From JADJVL01 sp039812765 (lineage in GTDB: Bacteria > Acidobacteriota > Holophagae > Holophagales > Holophagaceae), in contig JBDIBF010000007.1 of assembly GCA_039812765.1 (NCBI GenBank), positions 1 to 64,000 on the forward strand: a DNA stretch of 64,000 nucleotides, read 5' to 3'. Positions 45,641-53,955 of this stretch are shown in pieces; the stretch's first letter is position 1; each line of letters begins with the position of its first letter. A program made the translations under genes and the position numbers. The notes beneath the pieces were generated by a model that did not search any database, was not told the origin of the DNA, and saw only the letters and a list, made by a program, of their open reading frames with translations.

Positions 45641-46821
45641 AGCAACGCCTCCAGGGCCGAGAGCAGGTCGGCCACCGCCGCCTCGGACTGGTGGGCCCCG
45701 GTGGTGATGCGAAGGCGCGACGTGCCCGGGGACACCGCCGGGGGCCGCACGGCCCGCACGTCGAAGCCCCGGTCCTGGAGGGCGCCGGCCACGGCCAGGG
45801 CCCTGGCTTCGGTGCCCAGGACCACGGGGACGATGGCGGAGGGCTGGGGCGGAAGGCCGAGGCGGGCGCGGATCCGTGCCGCGTGCCCCAGGGCCGCCGA
45901 GGCCCGCCAGCGCTCCTCCCGGGCCAGGGCGAGGGAACGCCGCGCCGCTCCCAGCACCGGGGGGGGCAGGCTGGTGGAGAAGATGAAGCCCCGGGCCGTG
46001 TTGACGAAGTGGTCCCGCAGCTCCCCGGGGCACGCCACGAACGCGCCGAAGGCGCCCAGGGCCTTCCCCAGGGTGCCCATGACCAGGGGGATCCGCCCGG
46101 CGACGCCGCAGGCCTCGGCGAGCCCGCCGCCGTGGGGGCCCAGCAGGCCGGTCGCGTGGGCCTCGTCCACCAGGAGCAGGGCGTCGAAGCGCGCCGCCAG
46201 CGCCAGCAGGGCAGGGAGGTCCGCGGCGTCGCCGTCCATGCTGAACACCGCGTCCGTGGCGATGAGGAAGAGGCTCCCCGCGGCACGGCGCCCGCGGGCC
46301 GCGCGGAGGCAGGCCTCCAGATCCTCCAGGTCGAGGTGTCGGTGGACGTGCACGGCCGCGCCCCGGGCCTTGGCGAGACGGCAGCCCTCCACCAGGGAGG
46401 CGTGGTTGAGGGCGTCGGAGAAGACGTGGTCGCCCTCCCGGGCCAGGGCCGGGATCAGCGTGGCGTTCGCCTGGAAGCCCGAGTTCAGCAGCAGCGCGGA
46501 AGGCAGCGACTTGTGCCGGGCCAGGGCCTCCTCCAGCGCCTCGTGCAGCGAGCTGCCGCCCCGGAGGAGCCGCGAGCCGCCGGACCCGCTCCCGTGCTCC
46601 AGGGCGGCCTGGGCCGCCGCCTCGGCCACCCGGACATCCCGCCTCAGTCCCAGGTAGTCGTTGGAACAGAAGTCCAGGCCGCGGGGAGCCTCCACGCGGC
46701 GTTCCAGCCCGGCCCCGCGGCGGGTGTCGGCCTCCCGGCGCAGCCGCGCCGCCCAGGACGGGGGGACCCAGGGGCGGTCGGCCCCGGAGGGAACCACTTG
46801 GGAGTCTGTCGCACTAGCCAT
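45637..46821 (-). CDS. bioF: 8-amino-7-oxononanoate synthase
   Basis: 394 residues. Condenses pimeloyl thioester with alanine in the first committed step of biotin ring assembly. PLP fold type I: LDFCSNDYLGLRRD, HGSGSGGSRLLRGGS, LVDEAHATGLLGPHG and GTLGKALGAFGAF, whose lysine binds PLP; TSLPPPVLGAA follows. First gene of the biotin run; no BirA-type operator is obvious in the 231-bp divergent gap to the PPIase gene. No bioB or pimeloyl-synthesis gene is in view. Confidence 0.94.
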   Translation of the reverse strand: MASATDSQVVPSGADRPWVPPSWAARLRREADTRRGAGLERRVEAPRGLDFCSNDYLGLRRDVRVAEAAAQAALEHGSGSGGSRLLRGGSSLHEALEEALARHKSLPSALLLNSGFQANATLIPALAREGDHVFSDALNHASLVEGCRLAKARGAAVHVHRHLDLEDLEACLRAARGRRAAGSLFLIATDAVFSMDGDAADLPALLALAARFDALLLVDEAHATGLLGPHGGGLAEACGVAGRIPLVMGTLGKALGAFGAFVACPGELRDHFVNTARGFIFSTSLPPPVLGAARRSLALAREERWRASAALGHAARIRARLGLPPQPSAIVPVVLGTEARALAVAGALQDRGFDVRAVRPPAVSPGTSRLRITTGAHQSEAAVADLLSALEALL

Positions 46822-46893
46822 CGTCGATCCGGAGTCGCTTCAGGGGCCCCGGATCCGCGGAACGGCGGCGGGGACGGACGCCGGCTCCGGTGG

Positions 46894-46899
46894 TAGACT
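46894..46899 (+). promoter_or_regulatory. -10-like box (TAGACT) before PPIase gene
   Basis: GGTAGACTCG, matching the local -10 pattern, gives a leader of about 150 nt to the PPIase start. The leader carries a GAAGGGG/CCCCTTC hairpin near 47012-47030 directly before the ribosome site. Confidence 0.4.
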
Positions 46900-47052
46900 C
46901 GAGGCTTTGGGGCCGCATCGGCCCAGGGGAAGAGGATGAGGCACCTGGCCAAGGACTCCAACGCTTGAATCGCTCCCCCGAGGCCGGCCCCGGCCGGTTC
47001 CGTCCGCAACCCTGAAGGGGAATCCCCTTCAAACCCTGACCGAGGAATGTTC

Positions 47053-48108
47053 ATGCTGCGCTCCCTGCTCCCTCTGGTGGCCCTGACCCTGGCCGCCCAG
47101 ACCCCCGCCCCCAAGCCCGCCGAAGCTCCCAAGGCCGAAGCCCCCAAGGCCGAAGCCCCCAAGGCCGCCGTGAAGGCCGAAGCCCCCAAGGCCCCGAAGG
47201 CGGACGTGAAGACCACGTCCGGTGTCGAGGTCGGCCAGGCCGCCCCGAAGGCCGAAGACAAGGTGATCGCGAAGATCGGTCCCTACCTGCTCCACGATTC
47301 GGACGTGGAGGCCGCCCTGGGCAACATGGCCCCCACCGAGCGCCAGCAACTCACCCTGGTGGCCGGCGCGCGGGACCAGTACGTCAAGCGCATCGTCGAG
47401 ATGCACCTCATCGCGGCGAAGGCCAAGAAGCTGGGCCTGGACGCCACGCCCGAGCACAAGCGCGCCCTGGGCCTGATGACCACGCAGCTCCTGGCCCAGG
47501 AGCTGCTCAAGAAGGAGGGTGACGCCCTCAACGCGAAGATGAACGTGAGCGAGGAGGACGTCCGCGCCTACTACGAGTCCCACAAGGCCCAGTTCGTCAC
47601 GCCCGGCAAGTTCAACGCCCGCCACATCCTGGTCTCGGTGAAGAGCGAGCGCACCCAGGGCCAGGGCTACACCGACCAGGAGGCCCGGGACCGCGTGGCC
47701 AAGATCCAGGAGCAGCTCCGCAGTGGCAAGAAGCTGGAGGACCTGACCAAGGAGTGGTCCGACGATCCGGGCAGCAAGGACAAGGGCGGCCTCTACGAGA
47801 ACATCACCTTCGGCCAGTTCGTGCCCGAGTTCGAGGCCGCGGTGAAGGCCCAGCCCGTGGGCAAGGTGGGCGACCCCGTCCGGACCGCCTTCGGCTACCA
47901 CCTGATCCAGGTCGAGAAGATGATGCCCGGCGACCAGATGGGCTGGGACCAGGCGAAGGACCAGGCCAAGCAGAAGGCCACCGAGGCCCGCCGCGAAGAG
48001 GTCTGGAACGGCTTCATCGAGGGGATCAAGAAGGAGGTCCCCTTCGAGATGAACCCCGCCCCGGGCAAGGCCGCGAAGGCCGCGAAGCCGGCCGCCAAGA
48101 AGGGCTGA
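47053..48108 (+). CDS. Periplasmic parvulin-type peptidyl-prolyl isomerase
   Basis: 351 residues. A signal peptide (MLRSLLPLVALTLAAQ) is followed by an Ala-Pro-Lys-rich linker of repeated EAPKA units (about residues 20-55), an N-terminal SurA-like helical region and a parvulin domain at about 195-295 (FNARHILVSVKS, GGLYENITFGQFVPEFE, AFGYHLIQVEK). It should help fold outer-membrane or secreted proteins. ATG at 47053 has GAGGA six bases upstream; the ATG at 47047 is too close to that site. A second isomerase follows 13 bp downstream in what looks like one operon. Confidence 0.9.
   Translation: MLRSLLPLVALTLAAQTPAPKPAEAPKAEAPKAEAPKAAVKAEAPKAPKADVKTTSGVEVGQAAPKAEDKVIAKIGPYLLHDSDVEAALGNMAPTERQQLTLVAGARDQYVKRIVEMHLIAAKAKKLGLDATPEHKRALGLMTTQLLAQELLKKEGDALNAKMNVSEEDVRAYYESHKAQFVTPGKFNARHILVSVKSERTQGQGYTDQEARDRVAKIQEQLRSGKKLEDLTKEWSDDPGSKDKGGLYENITFGQFVPEFEAAVKAQPVGKVGDPVRTAFGYHLIQVEKMMPGDQMGWDQAKDQAKQKATEARREEVWNGFIEGIKKEVPFEMNPAPGKAAKAAKPAAKKG
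47119..47205 (+). repeat. Tandem 15-bp repeats coding an EAPKA linker
   Basis: Near-identical 15-bp units (GCCGAAGCCCCCAAG) encode repeated AEAPK in the isomerase linker. Such in-frame repeats expand and contract by slippage, so linker length may vary between strains. Confidence 0.75.
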
Positions 48109-48121
48109 TAGGCTTCCCCCC

Positions 48122-49123
48122 ATGACGATCCGGCGCCTCCTCCTGCCCGCCCTGCTCCTTCTCCCCGCGCCCCTGCTCATGGGTGGGCCACTGCCGGGGG
48201 AGGTCCGGGAGGAGGTGCTGGTCATCGTCAACGCCCACATCATCACTCGCCGCCAGTTCCAGCAGGCCGTGGAGCAGGAGCATGCGGCGCTGTACCGCCA
48301 GTTCTCCGGCAAGGAGCTGGACGCCAAGCTCAAGGAGGCCCGCGAGAAGACCCTCCAGGGGATGGTCGACGCCTTCCTGGTGCAGGACAAGGCGGACGAC
48401 CTGGGGATCCGCGTCCCCGACGACTACCTGAAGAACGTCATCGAGGACATCAAGAAGCAGAACAACCTGCCCACCGACGCCGACCTCGAGCGCGCCCTGC
48501 GCGGTTCCATGGGCATCGGCCTGGCCGAGTACACCCGGCGCCAGAAGCAGGGGATCCTGCAGCAGGAGGTCCTGCGGCGCGAGGTCTTCTCCAAGGTCGC
48601 CATCGAGGACCAGGAGCTCCGCGCCTACTACGAGGACCACAAGGACGAGTTCAAGGTCCCCAGCCGGCTGCGCATCCGAGAGCTGGTGATCACGAAGGGG
48701 GCGACCCCCGCGGAACAGGAGGCCGCGAAGGCCAAGGTGGCCCTGGTGAAGGCCTCCCTCGCGAAGGGCGCCGGCTTCGAGGCCCTCGTACGGGAACACT
48801 CCGAGGGCATCAGCCGCACCACCGGAGGAGACCTGGGCTGGATGGAGAAGGGCCTGCTGAGGCCCGACCTCGAGAAGGCCGCCCTCGCCCTCCAGCCGGG
48901 CCAGACCGCCGGCCCCCTGGAATCCGACCGGGACTTCAGCTTCGTCCAGCTCGTCGAGGCGCAGATCGACGGCGCGCGGCCCTTCGCCGAGGTGAAGGAC
49001 AAGATCATGGAGAAGCTCCAGGAACCCAAGGCGCAGAACGCCATCGAGCAGTACATGCAGTCGCTGCGGGTCCGCGCCAACATCCGCTACCAGGTGGCGA
49101 AGGACAGGATCCTGCAGGGCTAG
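48122..49123 (+). CDS. SurA-like periplasmic peptidyl-prolyl isomerase
   Basis: 333 residues. Signal peptide (RRLLLPALLLLPAPLLMG) and SurA N-terminal domain (EEVLVIVNAHIITRRQFQQAV, with helices to about residue 170) are followed by one parvulin domain at about 175-285 (PSRLRIRELVITKG, HSEGISRTTGGDLGWMEKG, FSFVQLVEAQ). A chaperone for outer-membrane proteins is the likely role. With the upstream isomerase it forms a pair; both are short single-parvulin proteins rather than two-parvulin SurA. The S4-domain gene starts 18 bp later. Confidence 0.9.
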   Translation: MTIRRLLLPALLLLPAPLLMGGPLPGEVREEVLVIVNAHIITRRQFQQAVEQEHAALYRQFSGKELDAKLKEAREKTLQGMVDAFLVQDKADDLGIRVPDDYLKNVIEDIKKQNNLPTDADLERALRGSMGIGLAEYTRRQKQGILQQEVLRREVFSKVAIEDQELRAYYEDHKDEFKVPSRLRIRELVITKGATPAEQEAAKAKVALVKASLAKGAGFEALVREHSEGISRTTGGDLGWMEKGLLRPDLEKAALALQPGQTAGPLESDRDFSFVQLVEAQIDGARPFAEVKDKIMEKLQEPKAQNAIEQYMQSLRVRANIRYQVAKDRILQG

Positions 49124-49141
49124 GCCGGCAAGGAGTGCCCC

Positions 49142-49459
49142 GTGCGCCTCGACGCGTTCCTGAAGAAGACCCACCTGCTCAAGCGCCGTGAGCTTGCCCG
49201 GGACCTGTGCGACGCGGGGATGGTGCGGGTGAACGGGACCCCGAAGAAGGCCTCCTGGGAGGTCAGCGCCGGCGACGAGCTGCAGTTCCCGGTCTACAAC
49301 CGGATGCTGCGGGTGCGCGTGCTGGGGATGCCGGAGGGCAACGTCCCCAAGGCGGAGCAGTGGTCCTTCGTGGAGCTGCTGGAGGAGCGGAAGCTGCTCG
49401 TGGACGACGGCTGGGAGGAGCCCCCCTTCGGCGTGGCCAAGAAGCCGCTGGACCACTGA
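49142..49459 (+). CDS. S4-domain RNA-binding protein (Hsp15-like)
   Basis: 105 residues from a GTG at 49142. The S4 fold is visible as MRLDAFLKKTHLLKRRELA followed by DAGMVRVNGTPKKASWEVSAGDEL, the canonical RNA-binding helix-strand pattern, and ends with a charged tail. Hsp15 relatives bind stalled 50S subunits to rescue nascent-chain complexes; whether this one does is an inference. AAGGAG is just upstream. It may be co-transcribed with the isomerases and the HD protein downstream. Confidence 0.88.
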   Translation: MRLDAFLKKTHLLKRRELARDLCDAGMVRVNGTPKKASWEVSAGDELQFPVYNRMLRVRVLGMPEGNVPKAEQWSFVELLEERKLLVDDGWEEPPFGVAKKPLDH

Positions 49460-49484
49460 CGCCCGCCCGGACCGGAAGCCCCCC

Positions 49485-50474
49485 ATGCCCGACCAGCCCA
49501 CGCTGAAGTCCCTCAAGGAGGGCGAGGCCTTCGCCGGCCACCTCCTGGCCCAGGAGGCCGCCTGGCGCACCAGCGCCAAGGGGAGCGAGTACCTCGAGCT
49601 GCGCCTCGCGGACGCGAGCGGCGACCTCAAGGCCTTCCTCTGGGACGTCCGCGCGGTGGAGGGCGACCCCGGCCGCGTGGTCCCCGACGCCTTCCTCTGG
49701 GTGAAGGGCGCGGCCAGCGCCTACAACGGACGGCTGCAGCTGCGTCTCGACAAGGTGCGCCCCGCCGCGGACGCGGAGGTCGGCGACCTGGGGCGCTTCT
49801 TCCCCGTGAGCGCGCGGCCGGTGGCGGAGATGCTCGCCGAGCTGGACGCCCTCCTCGCCTCCGTGCGGGACCCGTGGATCGCCCGCCTGCTCTCGGCCCT
49901 CTTCCAGGAGGACGCCGCGCTTCGCGCGGCCTTCGCGAAGGCGCCGGCGGCCAAGTCGATGCACCACGTGCGCCTGGGCGGCCTGCTGGAGCACACCCTC
50001 TCGGTGGCGGCCATGGCCGAGCGCGCCTGCGGGCACTACCGGCACCTCAACCGCGACCTCGTCCTCGCCGGGGTGCTCCTCCACGATCTGGGGAAGACCG
50101 CGGAGCTCAGCTACGACCGGGCCTTCGGCTACACCGACGCCGGGAACCTGCTGGGCCACATCACCCTGGAGGCGCAGTGGATCCAGCGGGCCGCCGAGGG
50201 GATCCCGGGCTTCCCCGACGAGCTCCGCATGCAGATCCTGCACATCGTGCTGAGCCACCACGGCCGCCTGGAGTACGGCTCCCCCGTGGTTCCCAAGATC
50301 CCTGAAGCGCTCCTGGTGCACATGCTGGACGACCTGGATGGGAAGCTGGACGCCATGGACCGGGCCAGGGCCGAGGCGGGGGGTTCACGGTGGAGCCCCT
50401 ACAGCCGCGCCCTCGACCGCATGGTCTACGCCGGCGGGTGGGCGCCGGTTCCCGGCGACGCGTCCCCAGGCTGA
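49485..50474 (+). CDS. HD-domain 3'-5' exoribonuclease, YhaM-like
   Basis: 329 residues. An N-terminal OB-fold (about 1-105: GHLLAQEAAWRTSAKGSEYLEL, FLWVKGAASAYNGRLQLRL) precedes an HD metal-binding domain (HHVRLGGLLEHTLSVAAMA, LLHDLGKTAEL, HIVLSHHGRLEYG, MLDDLDGKLDA). This order is that of YhaM/CBF1-type exonucleases, which shorten RNA 3' ends and can trim single-stranded DNA. All HD ligands are present. The C-terminal part is slightly longer than B. subtilis YhaM. Confidence 0.9.
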   Translation: MPDQPTLKSLKEGEAFAGHLLAQEAAWRTSAKGSEYLELRLADASGDLKAFLWDVRAVEGDPGRVVPDAFLWVKGAASAYNGRLQLRLDKVRPAADAEVGDLGRFFPVSARPVAEMLAELDALLASVRDPWIARLLSALFQEDAALRAAFAKAPAAKSMHHVRLGGLLEHTLSVAAMAERACGHYRHLNRDLVLAGVLLHDLGKTAELSYDRAFGYTDAGNLLGHITLEAQWIQRAAEGIPGFPDELRMQILHIVLSHHGRLEYGSPVVPKIPEALLVHMLDDLDGKLDAMDRARAEAGGSRWSPYSRALDRMVYAGGWAPVPGDASPG

Positions 50475-50490
50475 ATCCGGGGCCAGGCCC

Positions 50491-51867
50491 TCAGACCATC
50501 GCCATCCAGCTCCCGGTCTCGGTGGGCCGGGGCGCTTCGGGCAGGTCGCTCTCCTTGAACATGAAGTGCACGCTGTTCCAGGAGGCGCAGCTCTCGCACC
50601 GGTCCACGTAGTCGGCACTGCGGTGGCCGCAGACGCTGCACTCGAAACGCAGCTTCAGGACGCCGAGGTTGCGCAGGAGCTGGCGGTACTCGTTCATGGC
50701 CTGGTCGTTCCGGCCGCGCCGGGCGTGGATCTTGGCCATGAAGAAGTAGAGGATCGGCGAGAAGACCACCTGGCTGCGCACCTCCTGGAACTGGTCCAGG
50801 GCGCGGTCGAGGATCTCAAGGCGGTAGAGCATCTTGCCCAGGAAGAACTTGGCGGTGGTGGCGTGCTCGCTGGTGGCGGCCACCCGCTCCAGGACCGCCA
50901 GCCCGTCATCTGGGCGGCCGAGCTGAATGAAATAGTCCTCGATCTCCTGGAGGAATGTCCCCTCCCCGGACTTCCGGAAGCCCTCGAGCCAGATCTCCAC
51001 GCCCTGCTGCTCCTGGTCCTGGAGCACCATGCAGCGCCCGAGGGCGAGCTGAGCGGGGAGGAAGCCGGGATCCTCCTTGAGCACCTGCTGGAAGGCCTGG
51101 GCGGCCTCCTTGTACTGGTCGGCCTCGACCTTCGAGAGGCCGACCTGGTAGAGCAGGGCCGAGCCCTGGGCCTTCTCGCCGGTGCCCATCTCCTGGCTGA
51201 AATGCTGGTTGAGCTTGCGATGGGCCTCCAGCGCCTCCTCCCAGCGCTGGGCGTCGGTGTGCAGGGCGCGCAGGCGCCGCCAGGCGCGGAGCGCCTGCTT
51301 GGGCTTGTCCGAGGCGATCTTCTTCAGCACCGTCACGGCCGCGTCGGAGGCCCGGTTGGCCAGCAGGGCCTCCGCCAGGAGGTAGCGGGCCTCGAGGTTC
51401 TCGGGCCTGGCGAGGCACCAGGCCTCCAGGTGCTTCACGGCCCCGTCGGTGTCGCCGGTCTTGAGGAGCACCTCGCCGAGCAGGATGTTGGCGCCCTGGT
51501 GGTCGCCCCGCTCCTCGAGCACGGAGTCCAGCACGCCTTTGGCCTCCGCGTAGAGGCCGTGGCTCATCAGCTCCCGGGCCTCGGCCATGTGGTTGCTCAC
51601 GCGCCGTCCCACCCGCGTGGCGGCGGAGGCGTTGAGGCCCGAGACCATGCCCTGAACCGCCACCCAGGCGTTGTAGATGAGGTTCACGAGGAACCCGATC
51701 ATCACCGAGCAGAGGACCAGCACCCAGACCCGCATGTGCCGGTCCCCGTAAAGGACCAGCTCCTTGTTCAGGAGGTCGTAGTTCGTGAGGTAGACCCCCC
51801 CCAGCAGCCAGAGGACGGCCACCATCAGCAGGAACGCGAGGAAGTTGACGAGCTTGATGCCGGGCAT
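50491..51867 (-). CDS. LapA-LapB-like fusion: two membrane helices, TPR repeats, rubredoxin-like zinc ribbon
   Basis: 458 residues. Two membrane segments at about 8-28 and 46-70 enclose a short extracytoplasmic loop (NKELVLYGDRH), the layout of LapA (DUF1049). TPR-type helices run from about 90 to 400, and the C-terminus has CSVCGHRSADYVDRCESC, matching the rubredoxin-like metal site of LapB. In E. coli, LapA and LapB are separate neighbouring genes that regulate LpxC degradation and lipopolysaccharide assembly. Here one protein appears to hold both. Function in lipopolysaccharide control is inferred from domain order. It converges on the HD gene with 16 bp between stops. Confidence 0.82.
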   Translation of the reverse strand: MPGIKLVNFLAFLLMVAVLWLLGGVYLTNYDLLNKELVLYGDRHMRVWVLVLCSVMIGFLVNLIYNAWVAVQGMVSGLNASAATRVGRRVSNHMAEARELMSHGLYAEAKGVLDSVLEERGDHQGANILLGEVLLKTGDTDGAVKHLEAWCLARPENLEARYLLAEALLANRASDAAVTVLKKIASDKPKQALRAWRRLRALHTDAQRWEEALEAHRKLNQHFSQEMGTGEKAQGSALLYQVGLSKVEADQYKEAAQAFQQVLKEDPGFLPAQLALGRCMVLQDQEQQGVEIWLEGFRKSGEGTFLQEIEDYFIQLGRPDDGLAVLERVAATSEHATTAKFFLGKMLYRLEILDRALDQFQEVRSQVVFSPILYFFMAKIHARRGRNDQAMNEYRQLLRNLGVLKLRFECSVCGHRSADYVDRCESCASWNSVHFMFKESDLPEAPRPTETGSWMAMV

Positions 51868-51893
51868 GGGGACTCCGGAGGGCTAGAGGCAGT

Positions 51894-52748
51894 CTAGCCG
51901 GGCTCCGCCCCCGGGCTCAGGCGCCCCGGCCCCTCGAGCCAGGCCTTGGCGGCCTTCAGGTCCTCCCACACGGCCTTGCGGACCTCCGGGGTGTACTGCC
52001 GCAGGACGTAGGCGGGGTGGAAGGTGGGCATCACGGGGATCTCCCGGTCCCCGACCTTTACCCGCCGCCACTGGCCGCGGACCCGCGTGATCCCGGCACC
52101 CTCGCCCACCAGTTCCCGCAGGGGCGTGGCGCCGAGGGTGACGATCACGCTGGGCGCGATGAGTTCGATCTGGCGGCGCAGGTAGCCGAGGCAGGCGGCG
52201 GCCTCGGGCCCCGTGGGCACCCGGTTGTCGGGGGGGCGGCACTTCACGACGTTGGCGATGTAGACCTGGTCCCGGGCGAGGCCGATGGCGCCGATCATCC
52301 GGTCCAGCAGCTCCCCGGCCTTGCCCACGAAGGGCCGGCCCTGGAGGTCCTCGTCACGGCCGGGCCCCTCGCCCACGAACATGAGCCGGGCCTTCGGGTC
52401 CCCTTCGCCGAACACGAACCTCAGGCGGCCCGGGCCCAGGGGGCAGGCCAGGCAGCCCTTGATGCGGTCCTCCAGTTCGGCCAGGGTGGCCGCGGAGGCC
52501 ACGAGCCCGGGGGCGGGGCAGGCCGAAGGATCCGCGGGCGGGGCGTAGGGGCCGGCCATGGCGCCCACTGAGACCTTCGCCGGCGGTTCCGCGGCGGCCG
52601 CGCCCCGGGCCCGCGACCGGGGGGCGGCCGCAGGTTCCGGGGCCGGAGTCGCCACCGGGGCGGAGGCCGCGGAGCGGGGCTCTGGCACGAGGCCCATCAC
52701 CCCCAAGTCCCGGAGGGTTTCGCGCCAGGCCTGCCGCGGGTCGTCCAT
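51894..52748 (-). CDS. Type 4 (Fe-S) uracil-DNA glycosylase
   Basis: 284 residues. Removes uracil from DNA. A proline-alanine-rich N-terminal linker (about residues 20-65) precedes the conserved core: CLACPLG with Cys ligands, FVGEGPGRDEDLQGRPFVGKAG with the catalytic motif, NVVKCRPPDNRVP with another Cys, ACLGYLRRQI and MPTFHPAYVLRQ. The four cysteines match the 4Fe-4S cluster pattern. Core length agrees with other type 4 enzymes; the linker is extra. It is divergent from the sigma-factor gene. Confidence 0.9.
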   Translation of the reverse strand: MDDPRQAWRETLRDLGVMGLVPEPRSAASAPVATPAPEPAAAPRSRARGAAAAEPPAKVSVGAMAGPYAPPADPSACPAPGLVASAATLAELEDRIKGCLACPLGPGRLRFVFGEGDPKARLMFVGEGPGRDEDLQGRPFVGKAGELLDRMIGAIGLARDQVYIANVVKCRPPDNRVPTGPEAAACLGYLRRQIELIAPSVIVTLGATPLRELVGEGAGITRVRGQWRRVKVGDREIPVMPTFHPAYVLRQYTPEVRKAVWEDLKAAKAWLEGPGRLSPGAEPG

Positions 52749-52753
52749 TGACC

Positions 52754-52759
52754 TAGACT
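52754..52759 (+). promoter_or_regulatory. -10-like box (TAGACT) before sigma-factor gene
   Basis: CCTAGACTAATGG sits 52 bp before the sigma-factor start. A TTGACC directly overlaps the front of the box, so it is too close to serve as a -35. Confidence 0.35.
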
Positions 52760-52810
52760 AATGGGGAACCTTCCCCCGCGCCCGGGCATCCCAGGTGCGA
52801 CGAGGCACGC

Positions 52811-53329
52811 ATGCAGCCCCCGAGTTCCTTGGAAACAACCCCTTTCGGCGCCCCGGCGGACTTCCACGCCGCCTTCGCGGAGCTTTATCCGCGCCTGGTG
52901 AGCTACGCCCGCCGTTACGGGGCCGTCTACCCCGAGGACATCGCCCAGGAGGCCTTCGTCATCCTGATGCAGCGCGAGGTCCCCCCGGAGCACCCGACGG
53001 CCTTCGTGTACGGCACCGTGCGGACCCTGGCCCTCACCGAGCGCCGGCCCATGAAGAACCAGAACCTGAGCCTGGAATCCGTGATGGAGCCGGGACGGGG
53101 GGCCGATGCGGACGACGCCATGCTCAACCGGGAGGTGCGGGAGCGCATGCAGCTCCTGTCCCCCACCTTCCGGGAGGCCCTCTGGCTCTTCGTCGTGGAA
53201 GGCCTCTCCATCAAGGAAATCGCCGAGATCCTCTCCATCCCCGAAGCCACCGTGAAGACCCGAATCCACCGCGCCAAACTGCAGCTCCGCGACCAGATCA
53301 ACCCCGGAGGCGTCCATGCCCTGGCCTGA
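52811..53329 (+). CDS. Sigma-70 family (ECF-type) RNA polymerase sigma factor
   Basis: 172 residues. Region 2 is at about 18-90 (FAELYPRLVSYARR, YPEDIAQEAFVILMQ), region 4 at about 115-165 (LSPTFREALWLFVVEGLSIKEIAEIL, ATVKTRIHRAKLQLRDQI), with the helix-turn-helix that reads the -35. No region 3 or extra C-terminal domain. The gene overlaps a membrane protein gene by 14 bp, the usual arrangement with an anti-sigma factor. The regulon and inducing signal are unknown. Confidence 0.9.
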   Translation: MQPPSSLETTPFGAPADFHAAFAELYPRLVSYARRYGAVYPEDIAQEAFVILMQREVPPEHPTAFVYGTVRTLALTERRPMKNQNLSLESVMEPGRGADADDAMLNREVRERMQLLSPTFREALWLFVVEGLSIKEIAEILSIPEATVKTRIHRAKLQLRDQINPGGVHALA

Positions 53330-53894
53330 ACCCGTCCGCCGCTTCGAGTCCCCCGAGGACAAGGAGCTCCGGGCCGAGCTCGCCGAGCTCCTCGGTCACC
53401 GTCCTGTCCAGGGCGCCGGTACGGCCAATTACTTCGGCGCCAAGCCGACGCCTGAGATCGTCGCCCTGGCGGAGAAGCTCCGGCTTGAAGCCCAGCGCCG
53501 CCGCAACACCTCCCGGCGCCGTCCGGGCTGGATGCTCCTCGCCGCCGGCCTGCCCATCGCCCTGGCCCTGACGGGCCTGGGCTCCTGGGGCCTCCACCAG
53601 CAGCGCAAGGCCGAGGCCGCCGCCGCCGCCGTCCGGCAGATGGAGGAGCGGGTGCGCCACGCCAAGGAGGCCTCCGAGGCCGAGATCCAGCGCAGCCGCG
53701 AGCACGGGCTCCAGCAGGGCGGTTCCCTGCAGCTGGCCGTCGCCCCTGAAACCGGCAAACCCGCCACCGAGGCCGAGGCCAAGGCGAACCGCAAGGGCCG
53801 GAAGAAGCTCGACCCCTATCCGGTCATCCCCGTGGAGCGCGGCGTCGTGCCCTCCCCCGCCGGGACCACCCAGGTGAAGGCTCCCCAGCGCTGA
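53316..53894 (+). CDS. Membrane protein, possible anti-sigma partner
   Basis: 192 residues. The ATG at 53316 lies inside the sigma-factor gene and the proteins are translated in overlapping frames, which suggests coupling. A single membrane segment at about 70-88 (GWMLLAAGLPIALALTGLGSWG) separates a cytoplasmic N-terminal half from a helical, charged C-terminal half (KAEAAAAAVRQMEERVRH). That topology fits an anti-sigma factor, but there is no zinc motif (HxxxCxxC), so the assignment rests on position and topology. Codons are typical of the genome. Confidence 0.6.
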   Translation: MPWPEPVRRFESPEDKELRAELAELLGHRPVQGAGTANYFGAKPTPEIVALAEKLRLEAQRRRNTSRRRPGWMLLAAGLPIALALTGLGSWGLHQQRKAEAAAAAVRQMEERVRHAKEASEAEIQRSREHGLQQGGSLQLAVAPETGKPATEAEAKANRKGRKKLDPYPVIPVERGVVPSPAGTTQVKAPQR

Positions 53895-53901
53895 AGCACC
53901 T

Positions 53902-53948
53902 CCCCCCCATGAACAAGGCCGGCATCGCCGGCCTTGTTCATGGGGGGG
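53902..53948. terminator. Bidirectional terminator between the sigma unit and helicase-associated gene
   Basis: A 22-bp perfect inverted repeat (CCCCCCCATGAACAAGGCCGGC and its complement around ATC). Its arm contains an ATG that looks like a start codon but belongs to the hairpin. U-tracts are absent, so it may act as a generic roadblock or terminator for both convergent units. Confidence 0.75.
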
Positions 53949-53955
53949 GGCGCTC

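Noticed and set aside
53909..53950. ATG-started small gene (MNKAGIAGLVHGG)
   Set aside because: It lies within the arm and loop of a perfect 22-bp inverted repeat that serves as terminator between convergent genes.
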